Shown here piece by piece: positions 1-8,578 of a stretch of 64,000 nt of DNA. Location: positions 4,588,001 to 4,652,000 of the forward strand of contig NZ_CP130720.1 of the NCBI RefSeq assembly GCF_035984415.1, given 5' to 3'. A model generated the notes under the pieces. It was given only the letters and a program-made list of their open reading frames with translations, made no database searches and was not told the origin of the DNA. The position numbers and the translations under genes were made by a program. The stretch is from Streptomyces sp. NBC_01296 (GTDB lineage: Bacteria > Actinomycetota > Actinomycetes > Streptomycetales > Streptomycetaceae). The stretch's first letter is position 1; every line of letters begins with the position of its first letter.

Positions 1-671
1 TCGTCCTTCTCGAGGTGGTACACGTTCTCCGCGGCCTGGCCGAGGAAGCCGGTGCCCTCCATGGCGCGCGGGCGGACCAGCGCCGGGGTCAGCATCGGGA
101 TGAAGCCGGCCTCGGTGGCCTGGGCGATGGCCGCGTTGACCAGCGCCAGCTCCAGCAGGGCGCCCACACCGGTCAGGTAGTAGAAGCGCGAGCCGGAGAC
201 CTTGGCGCCGCGCTCGACGTCGATGGCGCCCAGCAGTTCGCCGAGCTCCAGGTGGTCCTTGGGCTCGAAGCCCTCGGCGCCGAAGTCGCGGATGGTGCCG
301 TGCGTCTCCAGGACGGTGAAGTCCTCCTCGCCGCCGACCGGGACGTCCTCGTGGACGATGTTGCCGAGCTGGAGGAGAAGCTGCTTGGCGGCTTCGTCGG
401 CCTCGTTCTGCTCGGCCTCGGCGGCCTTGACGTCCTGCTTGAGCTGTTCGGCCTTCTTCAGCAGCTCCGCCCGCTCCTCCGGGGAGGCCTTGGGGATGAG
501 CTTGCCGAGCGACTTCTGCTCATTGCGCAGTTCGTCGAAGCGCATCCCGGAGGACCTGCGGCGCTCGTCGGCGGAGAGCAGTGCGTCGACGAGTTCGACG
601 TCCTCTCCACGGGCGCGCTGCGAGGCGCGGACACGGTCAGGGTCTTCACGGAGCAGCCGGAGGTCAATCAC
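1..671 (-). CDS. serS: Seryl-tRNA synthetase (3' end beyond window)
   Basis: Charges tRNA-Ser with serine in the cytoplasm. The visible N-terminal 223 residues begin IDLRLLREDPD and carry the long charged helical arm (about residues 28-105) that forms the antiparallel coiled coil contacting the tRNA extra arm, followed by the start of the class II catalytic domain (motif-1 region with AMEGTGFL). The gene runs off the left edge, so motifs 2 and 3 are not seen. The start is taken as GTG at 669-671; a GGAGGG sequence abuts it directly, which is too close for a normal ribosome site, and an ATT codon follows immediately (see findings). It lies downstream of pheA in the same direction but is separated by the DnaA-box cluster. 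Confidence 0.95.
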   Translation of the reverse strand, partial: MIDLRLLREDPDRVRASQRARGEDVELVDALLSADERRRSSGMRFDELRNEQKSLGKLIPKASPEERAELLKKAEQLKQDVKAAEAEQNEADEAAKQLLLQLGNIVHEDVPVGGEEDFTVLETHGTIRDFGAEGFEPKDHLELGELLGAIDVERGAKVSGSRFYYLTGVGALLELALVNAAIAQATEAGFIPMLTPALVRPRAMEGTGFLGQAAENVYHLEKD

Positions 672-876
672 CCCTCCAGGCTACCGGGCTGGGCTTCCTG
701 GGCTCACACCGATATCACGCTGCGTGTCGCTATGTCCTAATTGCGGAGAATGGAAAACTCTGGCCGACTGGCTGGAAGTGGCCCTTGTCGGGCTGTCAAT
801 AAAAGCGGCCCATTCCCTGAAAAGGGGCACAACCGGGGTATCCGGGCACCCTCTGAGCAGGGCGGGAAGGCCGTCC

Positions 877-1186
877 TTGTCCACAGGAATTGTCCACCGC
901 GGGGACTTTTCCACAGGCTGTGCGCCGGATCTGTGGACACGGAATTAGATCAATCCCCAACGGCGGGCCGTCAGGGCGAATCAGGGTTCAAACCACCCTC
1001 ACACACTCATTCGGGTGGGAATGACTCGCTCCAAAGAGTTGATCGGCGATGCGGGGGTGACGCCGTTCACCTCCCGCTCCCCAGCGCGAAACCTGGGCCC
1101 GCCGACCGATTTGTCGACCTTGTCGCGTCGCGATGTCGACTAGTCCACAGGTCCCCATCTCGGCCTGTGGATAACTCTGTGGACAG
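877..1186. promoter_or_regulatory. Cluster of DnaA boxes between serS and pheA
   Basis: The 526-bp gap between serS and pheA holds at least seven 9-mers matching the high-GC DnaA box TTGTCCACA in at least 8 of 9 positions or matching the E. coli form. They are TTGTCCACA at 877-885 (perfect), TTGTCCACC 890-898, TTTTCCACA 907-915, TGTGGACAC 932-940, TAGTCCACA 1141-1149, TGTGGATAA 1166-1174 (perfect E. coli-type box on the minus strand) and TGTGGACAG 1178-1186. They fall in two groups with both orientations. No gene lies here. The likely role is binding or titrating DnaA away from oriC rather than serving as an origin, because no dnaA or dnaN is adjacent. Confidence 0.75.
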
Positions 1187-1197
1187 TGGAGGAAGAG

Positions 1198-2133
1198 CTA
1201 CGCCCGGCCGTCGAGGCAGCGCGTCAGCCAGTCGGAAGCCGCCGTGAAGTCACCGTCCGAGGTGCCGGGCCGCGGATCGCGCACGTCACCCTGAGCGACG
1301 CCCGCACGCGGGTAGGAACCGAGGAAGCGGACCTGGGGGCAGGTGCGCTTGAGCCCCATGAGCGCCTCGCTGACCCTGCGGTCGGAGATGTGGCCCTCCG
1401 CGTCGACGGCGAAGCAGTAGTTGCCGATGCCCGCGCCCGTCGGCCGGGACTGGATCAGCATCAGGTTGACCCCGCGGACGGCGAACTCCTGGAGGAGCTC
1501 CAGCAGCGCACCGGGGTGGTCGTCGCCGAGCCACAGCACGACGGAGGTCTTGTCGGCGCCGGTCGGTGCGGCGGGCCGGGCGGGGCGCCCGACGAGCACG
1601 AACCGGGTCTCGGCGTTCTCCGCGTCGTGGATCTCGGTGACCAGCGGGACGAGCCCGTACGTGGCGGCCGCGAACTCACCCGCGAAAGCGGCGTCGAAGC
1701 GGCCCTCCTGGACCAGCCGGGCGCCGTCGGCGTTGGAGGCGGCCGACTCCCATACCGCGTCGGGCAGGTTCGCCCGCAGCCAGTTGCGCACCTGGGGCTG
1801 GGCGACGGGGTGTCCGGTGACGGTCTTGACGTCCGACAGCTTGGTCCCGGGCCGCACGAGCAGCGCGAACGTGATGGGCAGCAGCACCTCGCGGTAGATC
1901 ATCAGCGGTTCGCCGGAGGCCAGCTCGTCCAGCGTGGCGGTGACGCCGCCCTCCACCGAGTTCTCGATCGGCACCAGGGCGGCCGCGGCCTCCCCGTTGC
2001 GGACGGCATCCAGGGCGGCCGGGACCGACACCATCGGGACGAGCTCCCGGGTCGCGGCTTCCGGCAGTGTGCGGAGGGCGGCTTCGGTGAAGGTGCCCTC
2101 GGGACCGAGATAGGTGAAGCGGGTGGCCGACAT
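1198..2133 (-). CDS. pheA: Prephenate dehydratase
   Basis: Converts prephenate to phenylpyruvate, the committed step of phenylalanine synthesis. The 311-residue protein has a periplasmic-binding-like catalytic domain (about 1-185) with the GPEGTF start, the IENSVEGGV motif and the TRF motif (ETRFVLVG), then a C-terminal ACT domain (about 200-285) with a GALLELL segment and an SRP motif (QSRPTGAG) that normally binds phenylalanine for feedback control. There is no fused chorismate mutase, as usual in actinobacteria. The ATG start fits the family N-terminus. It is followed on the same strand by the DnaA-box region and serS. Confidence 0.95.
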   Translation of the reverse strand: MSATRFTYLGPEGTFTEAALRTLPEAATRELVPMVSVPAALDAVRNGEAAAALVPIENSVEGGVTATLDELASGEPLMIYREVLLPITFALLVRPGTKLSDVKTVTGHPVAQPQVRNWLRANLPDAVWESAASNADGARLVQEGRFDAAFAGEFAAATYGLVPLVTEIHDAENAETRFVLVGRPARPAAPTGADKTSVVLWLGDDHPGALLELLQEFAVRGVNLMLIQSRPTGAGIGNYCFAVDAEGHISDRRVSEALMGLKRTCPQVRFLGSYPRAGVAQGDVRDPRPGTSDGDFTAASDWLTRCLDGRA

Positions 2134-2175
2134 GTGATCAGCCTAATGCCGGGCCCCCGACCGCCGGGGTGCTGT

Positions 2176-3450
2176 TCACCCTTCGAGCAGCCGCTGCCCC
2201 ACGTACTCCCCGTCGCGCGGGCCTGGCGGCACCGCGTACAGCCCGCTGGACTCGTGCCGGATGAACTCCGACAGGGCGTCCCCGCGGTCGAGCTTGCGCT
2301 GGACGGGGACGAAACCGCGCAGCGGATCGGCCTGCCAGCAGATGAAGAGGAGCCCCGCGTCCGGGGTGCCGTCGGCGGCGATCCCGTCGTGGAAGGAGAA
2401 GGGACGCCGGAGCATGGCCGCCCCGCCGTTCTGCTCGGGGGCGGAGATCCGGGCGTGCGCGTTGGACGGGATGACCGGCTTGCCGTCAGGGCCGATCTTG
2501 TCGAGGGCCATCTCGGTGGTCTCGGTGCCGCCGGTGAGGGGCGCGCCGGTGGCCTTCGTACGGCCTATGACCTGCTCCTGCTGAGCCAGGGACTGCTTGT
2601 CCCAGTCGTCGAGGAGCATCCGGATGCGGCGTACGACGGCGTACGAGCCCCCGCCCATCCAGGCATGCTCGGCGGGCCCGGGGCCCGTGGCGGGGACGAA
2701 GATCCGCTTGTCGAAGTCCGGCTGCGCGGGCTTCGGGTTGCCGGTGCCGTCGATCTGGCCCATGAGGTTGCGGGCGGTCATCGGGGCGGCGGTGGCGCCG
2801 GGGGACCGGTTGAAGCCGTTCATCTGCCAGCGCACCCGGGCGGCGTCCCCCGCGTCCTTCTGCAGGGCGCGCAGGGCGTGGAAGGCGACGAGCCCGTCGT
2901 CGGCGCCGATCTGGACCCACAGGTCGCCGTTGCTGCGCTGGGCGTCGAGCCGGTCGGCGGAGAAGTCGGGCAGCGGGTCGAGGGCGGTGGGGCGGCGGGC
3001 GGCGAGCCCGGTGCGCTCGAAGAAGGAGTGGCCGAAGCCGAAGGTGACGGTCAGGGAGGACGGCCCGGCATCGAGGGCGATCCCGGTGTCCGTGGACGAG
3101 ACGGCCTTGCCTGCCATCAGCAGGCGGGCGGTGTCGGACCAGCGGCGCATCAGGGCGGCGGCCTCCTTGCGCCCGGCACCCGGGGCCAGGTCGAAGGCGA
3201 GGACGTGGCCCTTGGCCTGCAGCGGGGTGGTGATGCCGCCCTGGTGGTCGCCGTGGAAGGAGACCTCGGTGGCGCCGAGGGAGGCGAGGCTCCCGGTGGC
3301 GCCGGGAGCGCCGGCCGGGGAGTCGGCGAGTGCGGAGTGCACGAGGGCACCGCCGGTGGCGCCGAGTGCGAGCCCGGCGGCGCCTGCGGCGCCGACGGTG
3401 CCCAGCAGCCGGCGCCGGGAGATCTCGATGTCGGGGTTGCTCTCGGTCAC
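2176..3450 (-). CDS. dtpA: Tat-exported Dyp-type heme peroxidase (DtpA/EfeB family)
   Basis: A secreted dye-decolourising peroxidase of 424 residues. The N-terminus carries a twin-arginine signal (SRRRLLG, residues 11-17, then a hydrophobic Ala/Gly stretch), so the folded heme protein is exported by Tat. The diagnostic GXXDG motif is GQIDG at 231-235 and the likely proximal heme ligand is the His in SNAHAR at residue 332. The GTG start at 3448-3450 lies 5 bp after the stop of the CopC-CopD gene, indicating translational coupling. It closes a copper-handling operon; in S. lividans the homologous DtpA is reported to be needed for maturation of the copper radical oxidase GlxA, which fits this context. 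An iron-release (EfeB) role is less likely because no efeU or efeO is adjacent. Confidence 0.9.
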   Translation of the reverse strand: MTESNPDIEISRRRLLGTVGAAGAAGLALGATGGALVHSALADSPAGAPGATGSLASLGATEVSFHGDHQGGITTPLQAKGHVLAFDLAPGAGRKEAAALMRRWSDTARLLMAGKAVSSTDTGIALDAGPSSLTVTFGFGHSFFERTGLAARRPTALDPLPDFSADRLDAQRSNGDLWVQIGADDGLVAFHALRALQKDAGDAARVRWQMNGFNRSPGATAAPMTARNLMGQIDGTGNPKPAQPDFDKRIFVPATGPGPAEHAWMGGGSYAVVRRIRMLLDDWDKQSLAQQEQVIGRTKATGAPLTGGTETTEMALDKIGPDGKPVIPSNAHARISAPEQNGGAAMLRRPFSFHDGIAADGTPDAGLLFICWQADPLRGFVPVQRKLDRGDALSEFIRHESSGLYAVPPGPRDGEYVGQRLLEG

Positions 3451-3455
3451 GCTGA

Positions 3456-5444
3456 TCAGCCGATCTTCACGTTCTTCTGCACGGTCGTCTGGTCGATGTC
3501 GGAGGTACGGACGGTCACGTCGATCCGCCATTCCCCGGTGAGCGGCAGCTGGACGCCGGATGCGCTCCAGTGTCCGGGGGCCGCGCGCTCCGGGATGAGC
3601 GGCAGGGGGCCGATGTCCTTGGCGGGGAGGGTGAAAGCGACCTTGATCTCGGGGATGTCGAGAGGCTTGCCTTCGGGGTCGTCCACCCAGACGTGCAGCG
3701 AGTTGGCGCCGACCCGGCCCGGGTCGAGCTCCACCCGGACCGACCCCTTCCCGTTCTCGCCGCCGGTCTCGAAGGGCAAGGTGACCTTGATGGCGCGGTT
3801 GGGGACGGCGGTGGCCGCGGACTCCCGCCCGCTCGCCTGCTCGGCGGTCCGGCCCGGTTCGGTGCTGGTGAGGACGGTGGTCACGGCGAGCAGGACGACG
3901 GCGACCCCGGCCTCGGCGAGGACGGAGCGGCGCAGCCCCGCCCGGGTCGGATCCGCGTCGCGGACCTGCTTCTCGCGTGCGTTGTCGCGGGCGGCGCGCT
4001 GGCGGGCGAGTTGGGCGGCGCGCTTGGGGTCCTCGGGGACGGTGACGGCGGCCGGCCGTGTTTCACGTGAAACATCGCGCTGCCGGGCGATCTTGGCAGG
4101 CTTCCCGGCAGGAGCGTCGGTGAGTCGTCCGGTCCACGAGCGGGAGACGTAGGCGATGGCGACCAGGACCGCGACGAGCCCGACCTTCAGCAGCAGGAGC
4201 CGTCCGTAGCTGGTACCGGTGAGGGCCGACCAACTGCCGACCTGGCGCCAGGACTGGTAGATGCCGGTGACGGTCAGCACCAGGACGCTGACGAACGCGA
4301 CCCGGGAGAACCGCTGGACCGCCTCGCGCTCGATCCCGGGGACCTTGTGCAGGGCGACGAGCAGTGCGGTGAGTCCGCCGAGCCAGGCCGCGACGGCCAG
4401 CAGGTGCAGGATGTCGGCGGGCATGGCGATACCGGGCTGGATGCCGGTCGAGGCGTGCTCGGACAGGGCCCAGGTGGCTGCGATCCCGCCGGCGACGACG
4501 GCTCCGCCGATGCCGAGACCGAAGAGCAGGTCGTTGGCCTCCTTGTCCGCAGTCTGCCCCTGTCCCTGCCCCTTGTCCTTGCCCTCGTCACTGCTCTTGC
4601 CCTTGCCGGTGTCCCCGGTCTCGGCGGTCCTGCGCGCATAGGCGCCGAACAGCACGGCGATGAACAGCGCGGCAGCACCGAGAAGCAGCAGCCGGGAGAC
4701 GAGGGAGGCGCCGGGCTTGGTCTCCAGAACGGCCTTGAGGCCGTCGAGGTCCAGCGCGTCGGCGAACTTCCCCGACCCCGTGTACGGGTTGCGGAGCACC
4801 AGCATCGCGAGGGTGGCGGCGGTGAGCGTGACCCAGGCGCGCACGACGAGCTTCTGCAGCGGGCGCTGCGCGGCGCCGCGGCGCCAGCACAGCAGGATGA
4901 AGGCGGCCCCGCCGACGAGGACGGTGAAACCGCCGTAGGCGGCGTAGCGGGCGATGCCGTATGCGATGCCGACGGGTCCGCCGCCCGCCTGCCCGGTGGG
5001 CAGGGCGACGCTGGTCGCCGAGGGGGCGCCGATGGAGAAGGTGAAGGCGCCCGAGACGGGGTGGCTGTCGGCGGACACGGCCTGCCAGGCGACGGTGTAC
5101 GTGCCGTCCGGCAGCCCGGAGTGCAGTGCGGTGCCGTAGCGGATGGTGGATCCGCTGCACATGTCGCGCAGTTCGCCGGTGTCCACCCGCCTGCCCTGCG
5201 GGTCCATGACGCGGATGGAGTCGTCGCCCATGGCGACCTGCTCCGAGAAGGAGAGGGTGACCTGGGCGGGGGCCGTGGCGACCACCGCCCCGTCCTTGGG
5301 GTCGCTCGCGGTGAGTGCGGCGTGTGCCGTGGCCGGGCCGGCAGCCGTGAACAGGGCTGTCAGCAGGGCTGCGAGGACCAGCGCGAGCCGCGGCAGGAGT
5401 GCCGCGGCCCGGACGCGGGCCGGGGAGGGGGCGATGGCCGTCAT
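3456..5444 (-). CDS. CopC-CopD fusion, copper import/resistance membrane protein
   Basis: A 662-residue fusion. A signal peptide (1-40) is followed by a mature N-terminal His (HAALTASDPKDG), the Cu(II)-binding start of a CopC domain (about 41-140) with a second conserved His in DSHPVSG. A CopD domain with about eight membrane helices (150-445) follows, interrupted by a Lys/Gly/Gln-rich cytoplasmic loop near 270-300. After a charged segment and another membrane helix there is an extracytoplasmic beta domain (about 560-662). The same fusion architecture occurs in Bacillus YcnJ. A perfect parS site at 4059-4074 lies inside the reading frame and encodes VSRET in the basic linker. Neighbours PCuAC, Sco and YcnI support a role in copper trafficking. 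Confidence 0.88.
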   Translation of the reverse strand: MTAIAPSPARVRAAALLPRLALVLAALLTALFTAAGPATAHAALTASDPKDGAVVATAPAQVTLSFSEQVAMGDDSIRVMDPQGRRVDTGELRDMCSGSTIRYGTALHSGLPDGTYTVAWQAVSADSHPVSGAFTFSIGAPSATSVALPTGQAGGGPVGIAYGIARYAAYGGFTVLVGGAAFILLCWRRGAAQRPLQKLVVRAWVTLTAATLAMLVLRNPYTGSGKFADALDLDGLKAVLETKPGASLVSRLLLLGAAALFIAVLFGAYARRTAETGDTGKGKSSDEGKDKGQGQGQTADKEANDLLFGLGIGGAVVAGGIAATWALSEHASTGIQPGIAMPADILHLLAVAAWLGGLTALLVALHKVPGIEREAVQRFSRVAFVSVLVLTVTGIYQSWRQVGSWSALTGTSYGRLLLLKVGLVAVLVAIAYVSRSWTGRLTDAPAGKPAKIARQRDVSRETRPAAVTVPEDPKRAAQLARQRAARDNAREKQVRDADPTRAGLRRSVLAEAGVAVVLLAVTTVLTSTEPGRTAEQASGRESAATAVPNRAIKVTLPFETGGENGKGSVRVELDPGRVGANSLHVWVDDPEGKPLDIPEIKVAFTLPAKDIGPLPLIPERAAPGHWSASGVQLPLTGEWRIDVTVRTSDIDQTTVQKNVKIG
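4059..4074. promoter_or_regulatory. parS site 1 (ParB binding), inside the CopC-CopD gene
   Basis: A perfect 16-bp palindrome TGTTTCACGTGAAACA, identical to the consensus parS recognised by ParB. In Streptomyces about twenty such sites cluster around oriC. Here it sits in a cytoplasmic linker of the membrane protein and is read in frame as Val-Ser-Arg-Glu-Thr. Confidence 0.93.
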
Positions 5445-5466
5445 GGCGTGTCAGTACCTCGGTCCG

Positions 5467-5964
5467 TCAGTGGGCGCTGGTGTTCTGGGCGTTGTACGTC
5501 CGTTCCTTGACGTCCAGCTCGACCTTGACCGGGTCGGCCTTCTCGAAGCGCAGCTCGACGGTGACCTTGTCACCGACCTTCGGCGTGTTCTTCAGCCCCA
5601 TGAACATGACGTGGCTGCCGCCGCGTTCCAGCTTGAGCTCGCCGTTGGCCGGCACGTCCATGGCCGCGACCTGCTGCATCTTCTGGTCCTTGGTCTCGTG
5701 GATCTGCAGATCGTCCGAGAGCGGGCTGGTGACGGCCGTGAGCTTGTCGGCCGTCTTCGAGTCGTTCTTGATGACCATGAACGCGCCGGCCATCTTGTCG
5801 TTCACGGGTTCCGGCATGAAGGCGCCGGTGACCGTCATCTTCGGCTTGTCCGCGCCGGCCTTGGCGGCCGAGCCGGAGTCGGAGTCCGAGGAGCAGCCGG
5901 ATATGGCGAGCGCTGCCGTCAGGGAGAGTGCGGCGGCGAGGGTGCGGGTGGTGCGGGCGTTCAC
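5467..5964 (-). CDS. PCuAC copper chaperone lipoprotein (ECuC-like)
   Basis: A 165-residue exported copper(I) chaperone. The signal ends in a lipobox (LAISGCSS), so it is anchored outside the membrane as a lipoprotein. The cupredoxin-like domain carries the family ligands: His in IHETK, Met residues in KMQQVAAM, and the SHVMFM motif (His-x-Met). The GTG start at 5962-5964 overlaps the stop of the Sco gene in a GTGA arrangement. PCuAC proteins hand copper to Sco or directly to cuproenzyme targets; in S. lividans the ECuC/Sco pair feeds GlxA or cytochrome oxidase. The CopC-CopD gene follows 22 bp downstream. Confidence 0.9.
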   Translation of the reverse strand: MNARTTRTLAAALSLTAALAISGCSSDSDSGSAAKAGADKPKMTVTGAFMPEPVNDKMAGAFMVIKNDSKTADKLTAVTSPLSDDLQIHETKDQKMQQVAAMDVPANGELKLERGGSHVMFMGLKNTPKVGDKVTVELRFEKADPVKVELDVKERTYNAQNTSAH

Positions 5965-6611
5965 GGGTTCTCTCCCTTGATGATCTTCGGCAGGTCCTTG
6001 GTGTAGTCGTCGACGGTGCTGCCTTCGCCGTAGAGGAGGTATCCCTCGTCGGTCTTGGGCGAGAACGCGATGACCTGGGCGCCGTGCATGGAGACGACGC
6101 TGCCGTCGGCCTCCTTCTTGGCGGCCTCGATGCCGATGCCGAGCTTGCGCGCGGCGGCCTGGATGGTGGCGAAGTCCCCGGTCAGTCCGGTGAAGGACGG
6201 GTCCTGGGCCTTGAGCCACGCGCCGAGGGAGTCGGGAGTGTCCCGTTCGGGGTCGGTGGTGACGAACACGACCTGGAGCTTGTCCTGGTCGGCCTTCGGG
6301 AGTGCCTTCTTGGCGACGGCGATGTTGCTCATCGTCAGGGGGCACACGTCGGGGCAGTTGGTGTAGCCGAAGTAGATGAGCGTCGGCTTGCCCTTGGTCT
6401 GCTCGCGCAGGTTCCACGGCTTGCCGGTGGTGTCCGTCAGGACCAGCTCCGGCTTGTCGAAGGGGCGGTCGAGGACGGTGGCGGTACCGGCCTTGGACTG
6501 GCCGGTGATCTGCGTGACCGCGTCGGGCTTGACGGGCTCACCGCCGCAGGCGGTGAGGGTGAGCGCGGCCGCCGCCACGAGGGCGGCGACCGTCACACGT
6601 GTGGTGCGCAT
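5961..6611 (-). CDS. Sco/SenC copper metallochaperone lipoprotein
   Basis: A thioredoxin-fold copper chaperone of 216 residues. A lipobox (LTLTACGG) ends the signal. The copper site is the CPDVC motif (Cys86, Cys90) with the distal His176 in SMHGAQ. The start ATG at 6609-6611 is preceded by AGGGA at suitable distance and gives a normal signal peptide; the longer upstream frame would place about 50 arginine- and proline-rich residues before it and is rejected. Sco delivers Cu to cytochrome c oxidase CuA or to secreted copper enzymes. Overlaps the PCuAC gene by 4 bp. Confidence 0.92.
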   Translation of the reverse strand: MRTTRVTVAALVAAAALTLTACGGEPVKPDAVTQITGQSKAGTATVLDRPFDKPELVLTDTTGKPWNLREQTKGKPTLIYFGYTNCPDVCPLTMSNIAVAKKALPKADQDKLQVVFVTTDPERDTPDSLGAWLKAQDPSFTGLTGDFATIQAAARKLGIGIEAAKKEADGSVVSMHGAQVIAFSPKTDEGYLLYGEGSTVDDYTKDLPKIIKGENP

Positions 6612-6720
6612 GGAGAAATGTCCCTGGGATCGGGGATGTGGTGCGGGCGGGCCGGCCACGAGGTCGGGCCGGCTGCGCGCACGTTCTGGATACGGGGATA
6701 CGGCCTGCGGCCGCGCCGGG

Positions 6721-7425
6721 TCAGGAGGCGCGGCGACGCGAGGCGACACCGAAGGCGACACCGCCGAGGCCGATGACGATGCCTGCGATGCCGAGGATCC
6801 GCGCGGTCGTGTCGGAGGCGCCCGCGGCGGCCTCGTCGTGGCCCTTGTCGTCCTTGGCGGCGGTGGCGTTCTTGTCGTCGTGGTGGTCGTCGGCCGCCTT
6901 GGCAGCGGTCAGCTTCAGGACGGGCGCCGGGTTCTGCGGCTCCGCCGCGCCTTCCTTGGTCTCCTCGATCCAGCGGACGATCTCGTTGTTGTCGTACGTC
7001 TGGATCGCCTTGAAGACCATCTGGTCGGCGTTGTCGGGCAGCTTGCCGACGGAGACCGGGAACTGCTGGAACTTGCCGGGCTCGATCTTGCCGCCGGTCC
7101 AGGTCACCTTGGTGACGACCTCGTTGACCTGCTTGCCGTGGACGGTGAGCGGCTTGTCGAGCTTGGTCTTCTCGACGTTCGACGTCCAGCCGGGGATGTC
7201 CTGCGGCATGACGGACGTCAGGGGCTGGTCCACGGGGAAGTTGACTTCCAGCTGCGTGGTCGAGGCGTTGTCGCGCTCGTTCGGAACCTTGAAGTTGATC
7301 GTCGCGTAGCCGCCCTTGGCGGCCTCGCCCGGCTGCACGCTGACGTGCGCGAAGGCGGTGCCGGACAGGACGAGGACGGCGCCGGCGGCAAGGGCGGCGG
7401 TGAAGGAGACGCGAGAGGTCTTCAT
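6721..7425 (-). CDS. YcnI-family (DUF1775) copper-binding membrane-anchored protein
   Basis: A 234-residue exported protein. The signal peptide ends SGTAFA, exposing an N-terminal His (HVSVQPG), the histidine-brace copper ligand of YcnI proteins. The DUF1775 domain spans about 27-170, then comes a His/Asp/Lys-rich linker (DDHHDDKN) and one C-terminal membrane helix followed by RRRAS. YcnI, YcnJ and Sco-type genes are commonly co-located and copper controlled. It sits at the head of the copper cluster behind the membrane protein gene at 7535-8359. The 109-bp gap before the Sco gene may hold an internal promoter. Confidence 0.9.
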   Translation of the reverse strand: MKTSRVSFTAALAAGAVLVLSGTAFAHVSVQPGEAAKGGYATINFKVPNERDNASTTQLEVNFPVDQPLTSVMPQDIPGWTSNVEKTKLDKPLTVHGKQVNEVVTKVTWTGGKIEPGKFQQFPVSVGKLPDNADQMVFKAIQTYDNNEIVRWIEETKEGAAEPQNPAPVLKLTAAKAADDHHDDKNATAAKDDKGHDEAAAGASDTTARILGIAGIVIGLGGVAFGVASRRRAS

Positions 7426-7534
7426 GGCAGAAACACTCCACAGGGGCAGTGGTGACGGTGGTCCCGCGCACGGGCGCGCGCGGAGTTCGCGGCACCGGTG
7501 CTTCCGCCGGGTGCTCCGGGGAGGGGGTGCCGCG

Positions 7535-8359
7535 TCAGGCTGCGAGGGCGAGCGCCGTGCAGGGCGGCCCGCGCCTGATCACCGTGTGCTGGAGTGCCTC
7601 CCGGCCGGTGTGGGCGGCGGGTTCGGCGGTGCTCCGGGTGGCCTGCGGGGCACCGGAAGGCGCGCCCGGGAGCCCGGCGCCGAGGGCGCGTACGAAGGCC
7701 AGCGCGGCGCGCAGCGGGCGTACCGGATCGGCTTCGGCAGAGGTGCGGGACAGCTCGACGAGCCGGAACAGGGCGGCGTCGCCGCGCCCCAGCAGCCAGC
7801 CCGCGGCCAGCGCGGCCAGCAGGTGGCCGACGAGCATGCCGGTGCTGAACAGGCCGGTGGCGGGCGCCGCATAGGCCTGCGCCATGTGCGCGTGGCCGGC
7901 ATGTGCCTGCGCCGCGGCCTGCCCTGCGGCCTGGGCCGTCATGGCGGCCGGGTCCAGCCCGGCGGTCTCCAGGATCTGCCGGGCGTCGGCCGGGCTGAGC
8001 GGGACGGAGTTGCCCCCGCACACCAGCCGGGCGGCGAGCGCCGCGAGCGAGGTGTCGCTGCCGGCGGGTGCCTGGGCCGCGGTGTCGCCGTGCTGGGCGA
8101 GGCCGAACACGGCGTGCAGTCCGAGCTGCCCGAAGGCGAGCCCGGCGGCGATGCCGGGCAGCGAGCGCCGGCGTCCCGCGAGCGGGGCGGCGACCGCGAA
8201 CACGGCGAGGAAGGCGATGACGAGGGCCCACCAGGGCACGGTGGCGCAGGACGCCAGAGCGTGCCCGGCCGCGGACAGCACGACGCAGACCGCGGTGAAC
8301 ACCGCGGCCCGGATGAGCCGGAGGCCGGCTCCGGCGGGCGTCGCGTGGGGGACAGTCAT
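7535..8359 (-). CDS. Integral membrane protein of the copper operon
   Basis: A 274-residue protein with about five predicted hydrophobic helices (near 15-32, 41-60, 68-88, 165-195 and a weaker one), and a His/Met-bearing segment (HAGHAHMAQA) in the central loop that could bind metal. The C-terminus is Ala/Gly-rich and ends near QHTVIRRGPP. I do not recognise a named family. It is co-directional with the YcnI gene 110 bp downstream and is probably the first gene of the copper operon, since the next gene upstream is divergent. A copper-related role is inferred from context and the His-rich loop only. Confidence 0.7.
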   Translation of the reverse strand: MTVPHATPAGAGLRLIRAAVFTAVCVVLSAAGHALASCATVPWWALVIAFLAVFAVAAPLAGRRRSLPGIAAGLAFGQLGLHAVFGLAQHGDTAAQAPAGSDTSLAALAARLVCGGNSVPLSPADARQILETAGLDPAAMTAQAAGQAAAQAHAGHAHMAQAYAAPATGLFSTGMLVGHLLAALAAGWLLGRGDAALFRLVELSRTSAEADPVRPLRAALAFVRALGAGLPGAPSGAPQATRSTAEPAAHTGREALQHTVIRRGPPCTALALAA

Positions 8360-8578
8360 GGCCGGGCCATCATCGCACTGAGCTCACGCCGCCCATACGG
8401 CAGGTCCGGAAGGTCGTGAGTGCCCCTGTACGAGGGCTTCACCTCGGGTGTCCCCGCCGCGGCGGAGGCCCGTGAACCGCCGCATACACCGCGGCCCGGG
8501 AGTGCCGCATCGGCCGAATGAGGGCTGTGGCGCCCGCCGGGTGCTTACGCATCCCCGTGGGCGGCAATAGGTACCCGT

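Noticed and set aside
877..1186. The DnaA-box cluster considered as oriC itself
   Set aside because: No dnaA, dnaN, rpmH or parAB neighbours and too few boxes for a Streptomyces oriC, which has around twenty.
1186..4152. A 988-codon open frame on the plus strand across pheA, dtpA and copCD
   Set aside because: It is the high-GC antisense shadow of three well supported minus-strand genes; its protein is Gly/Arg/Val-rich with no domain.
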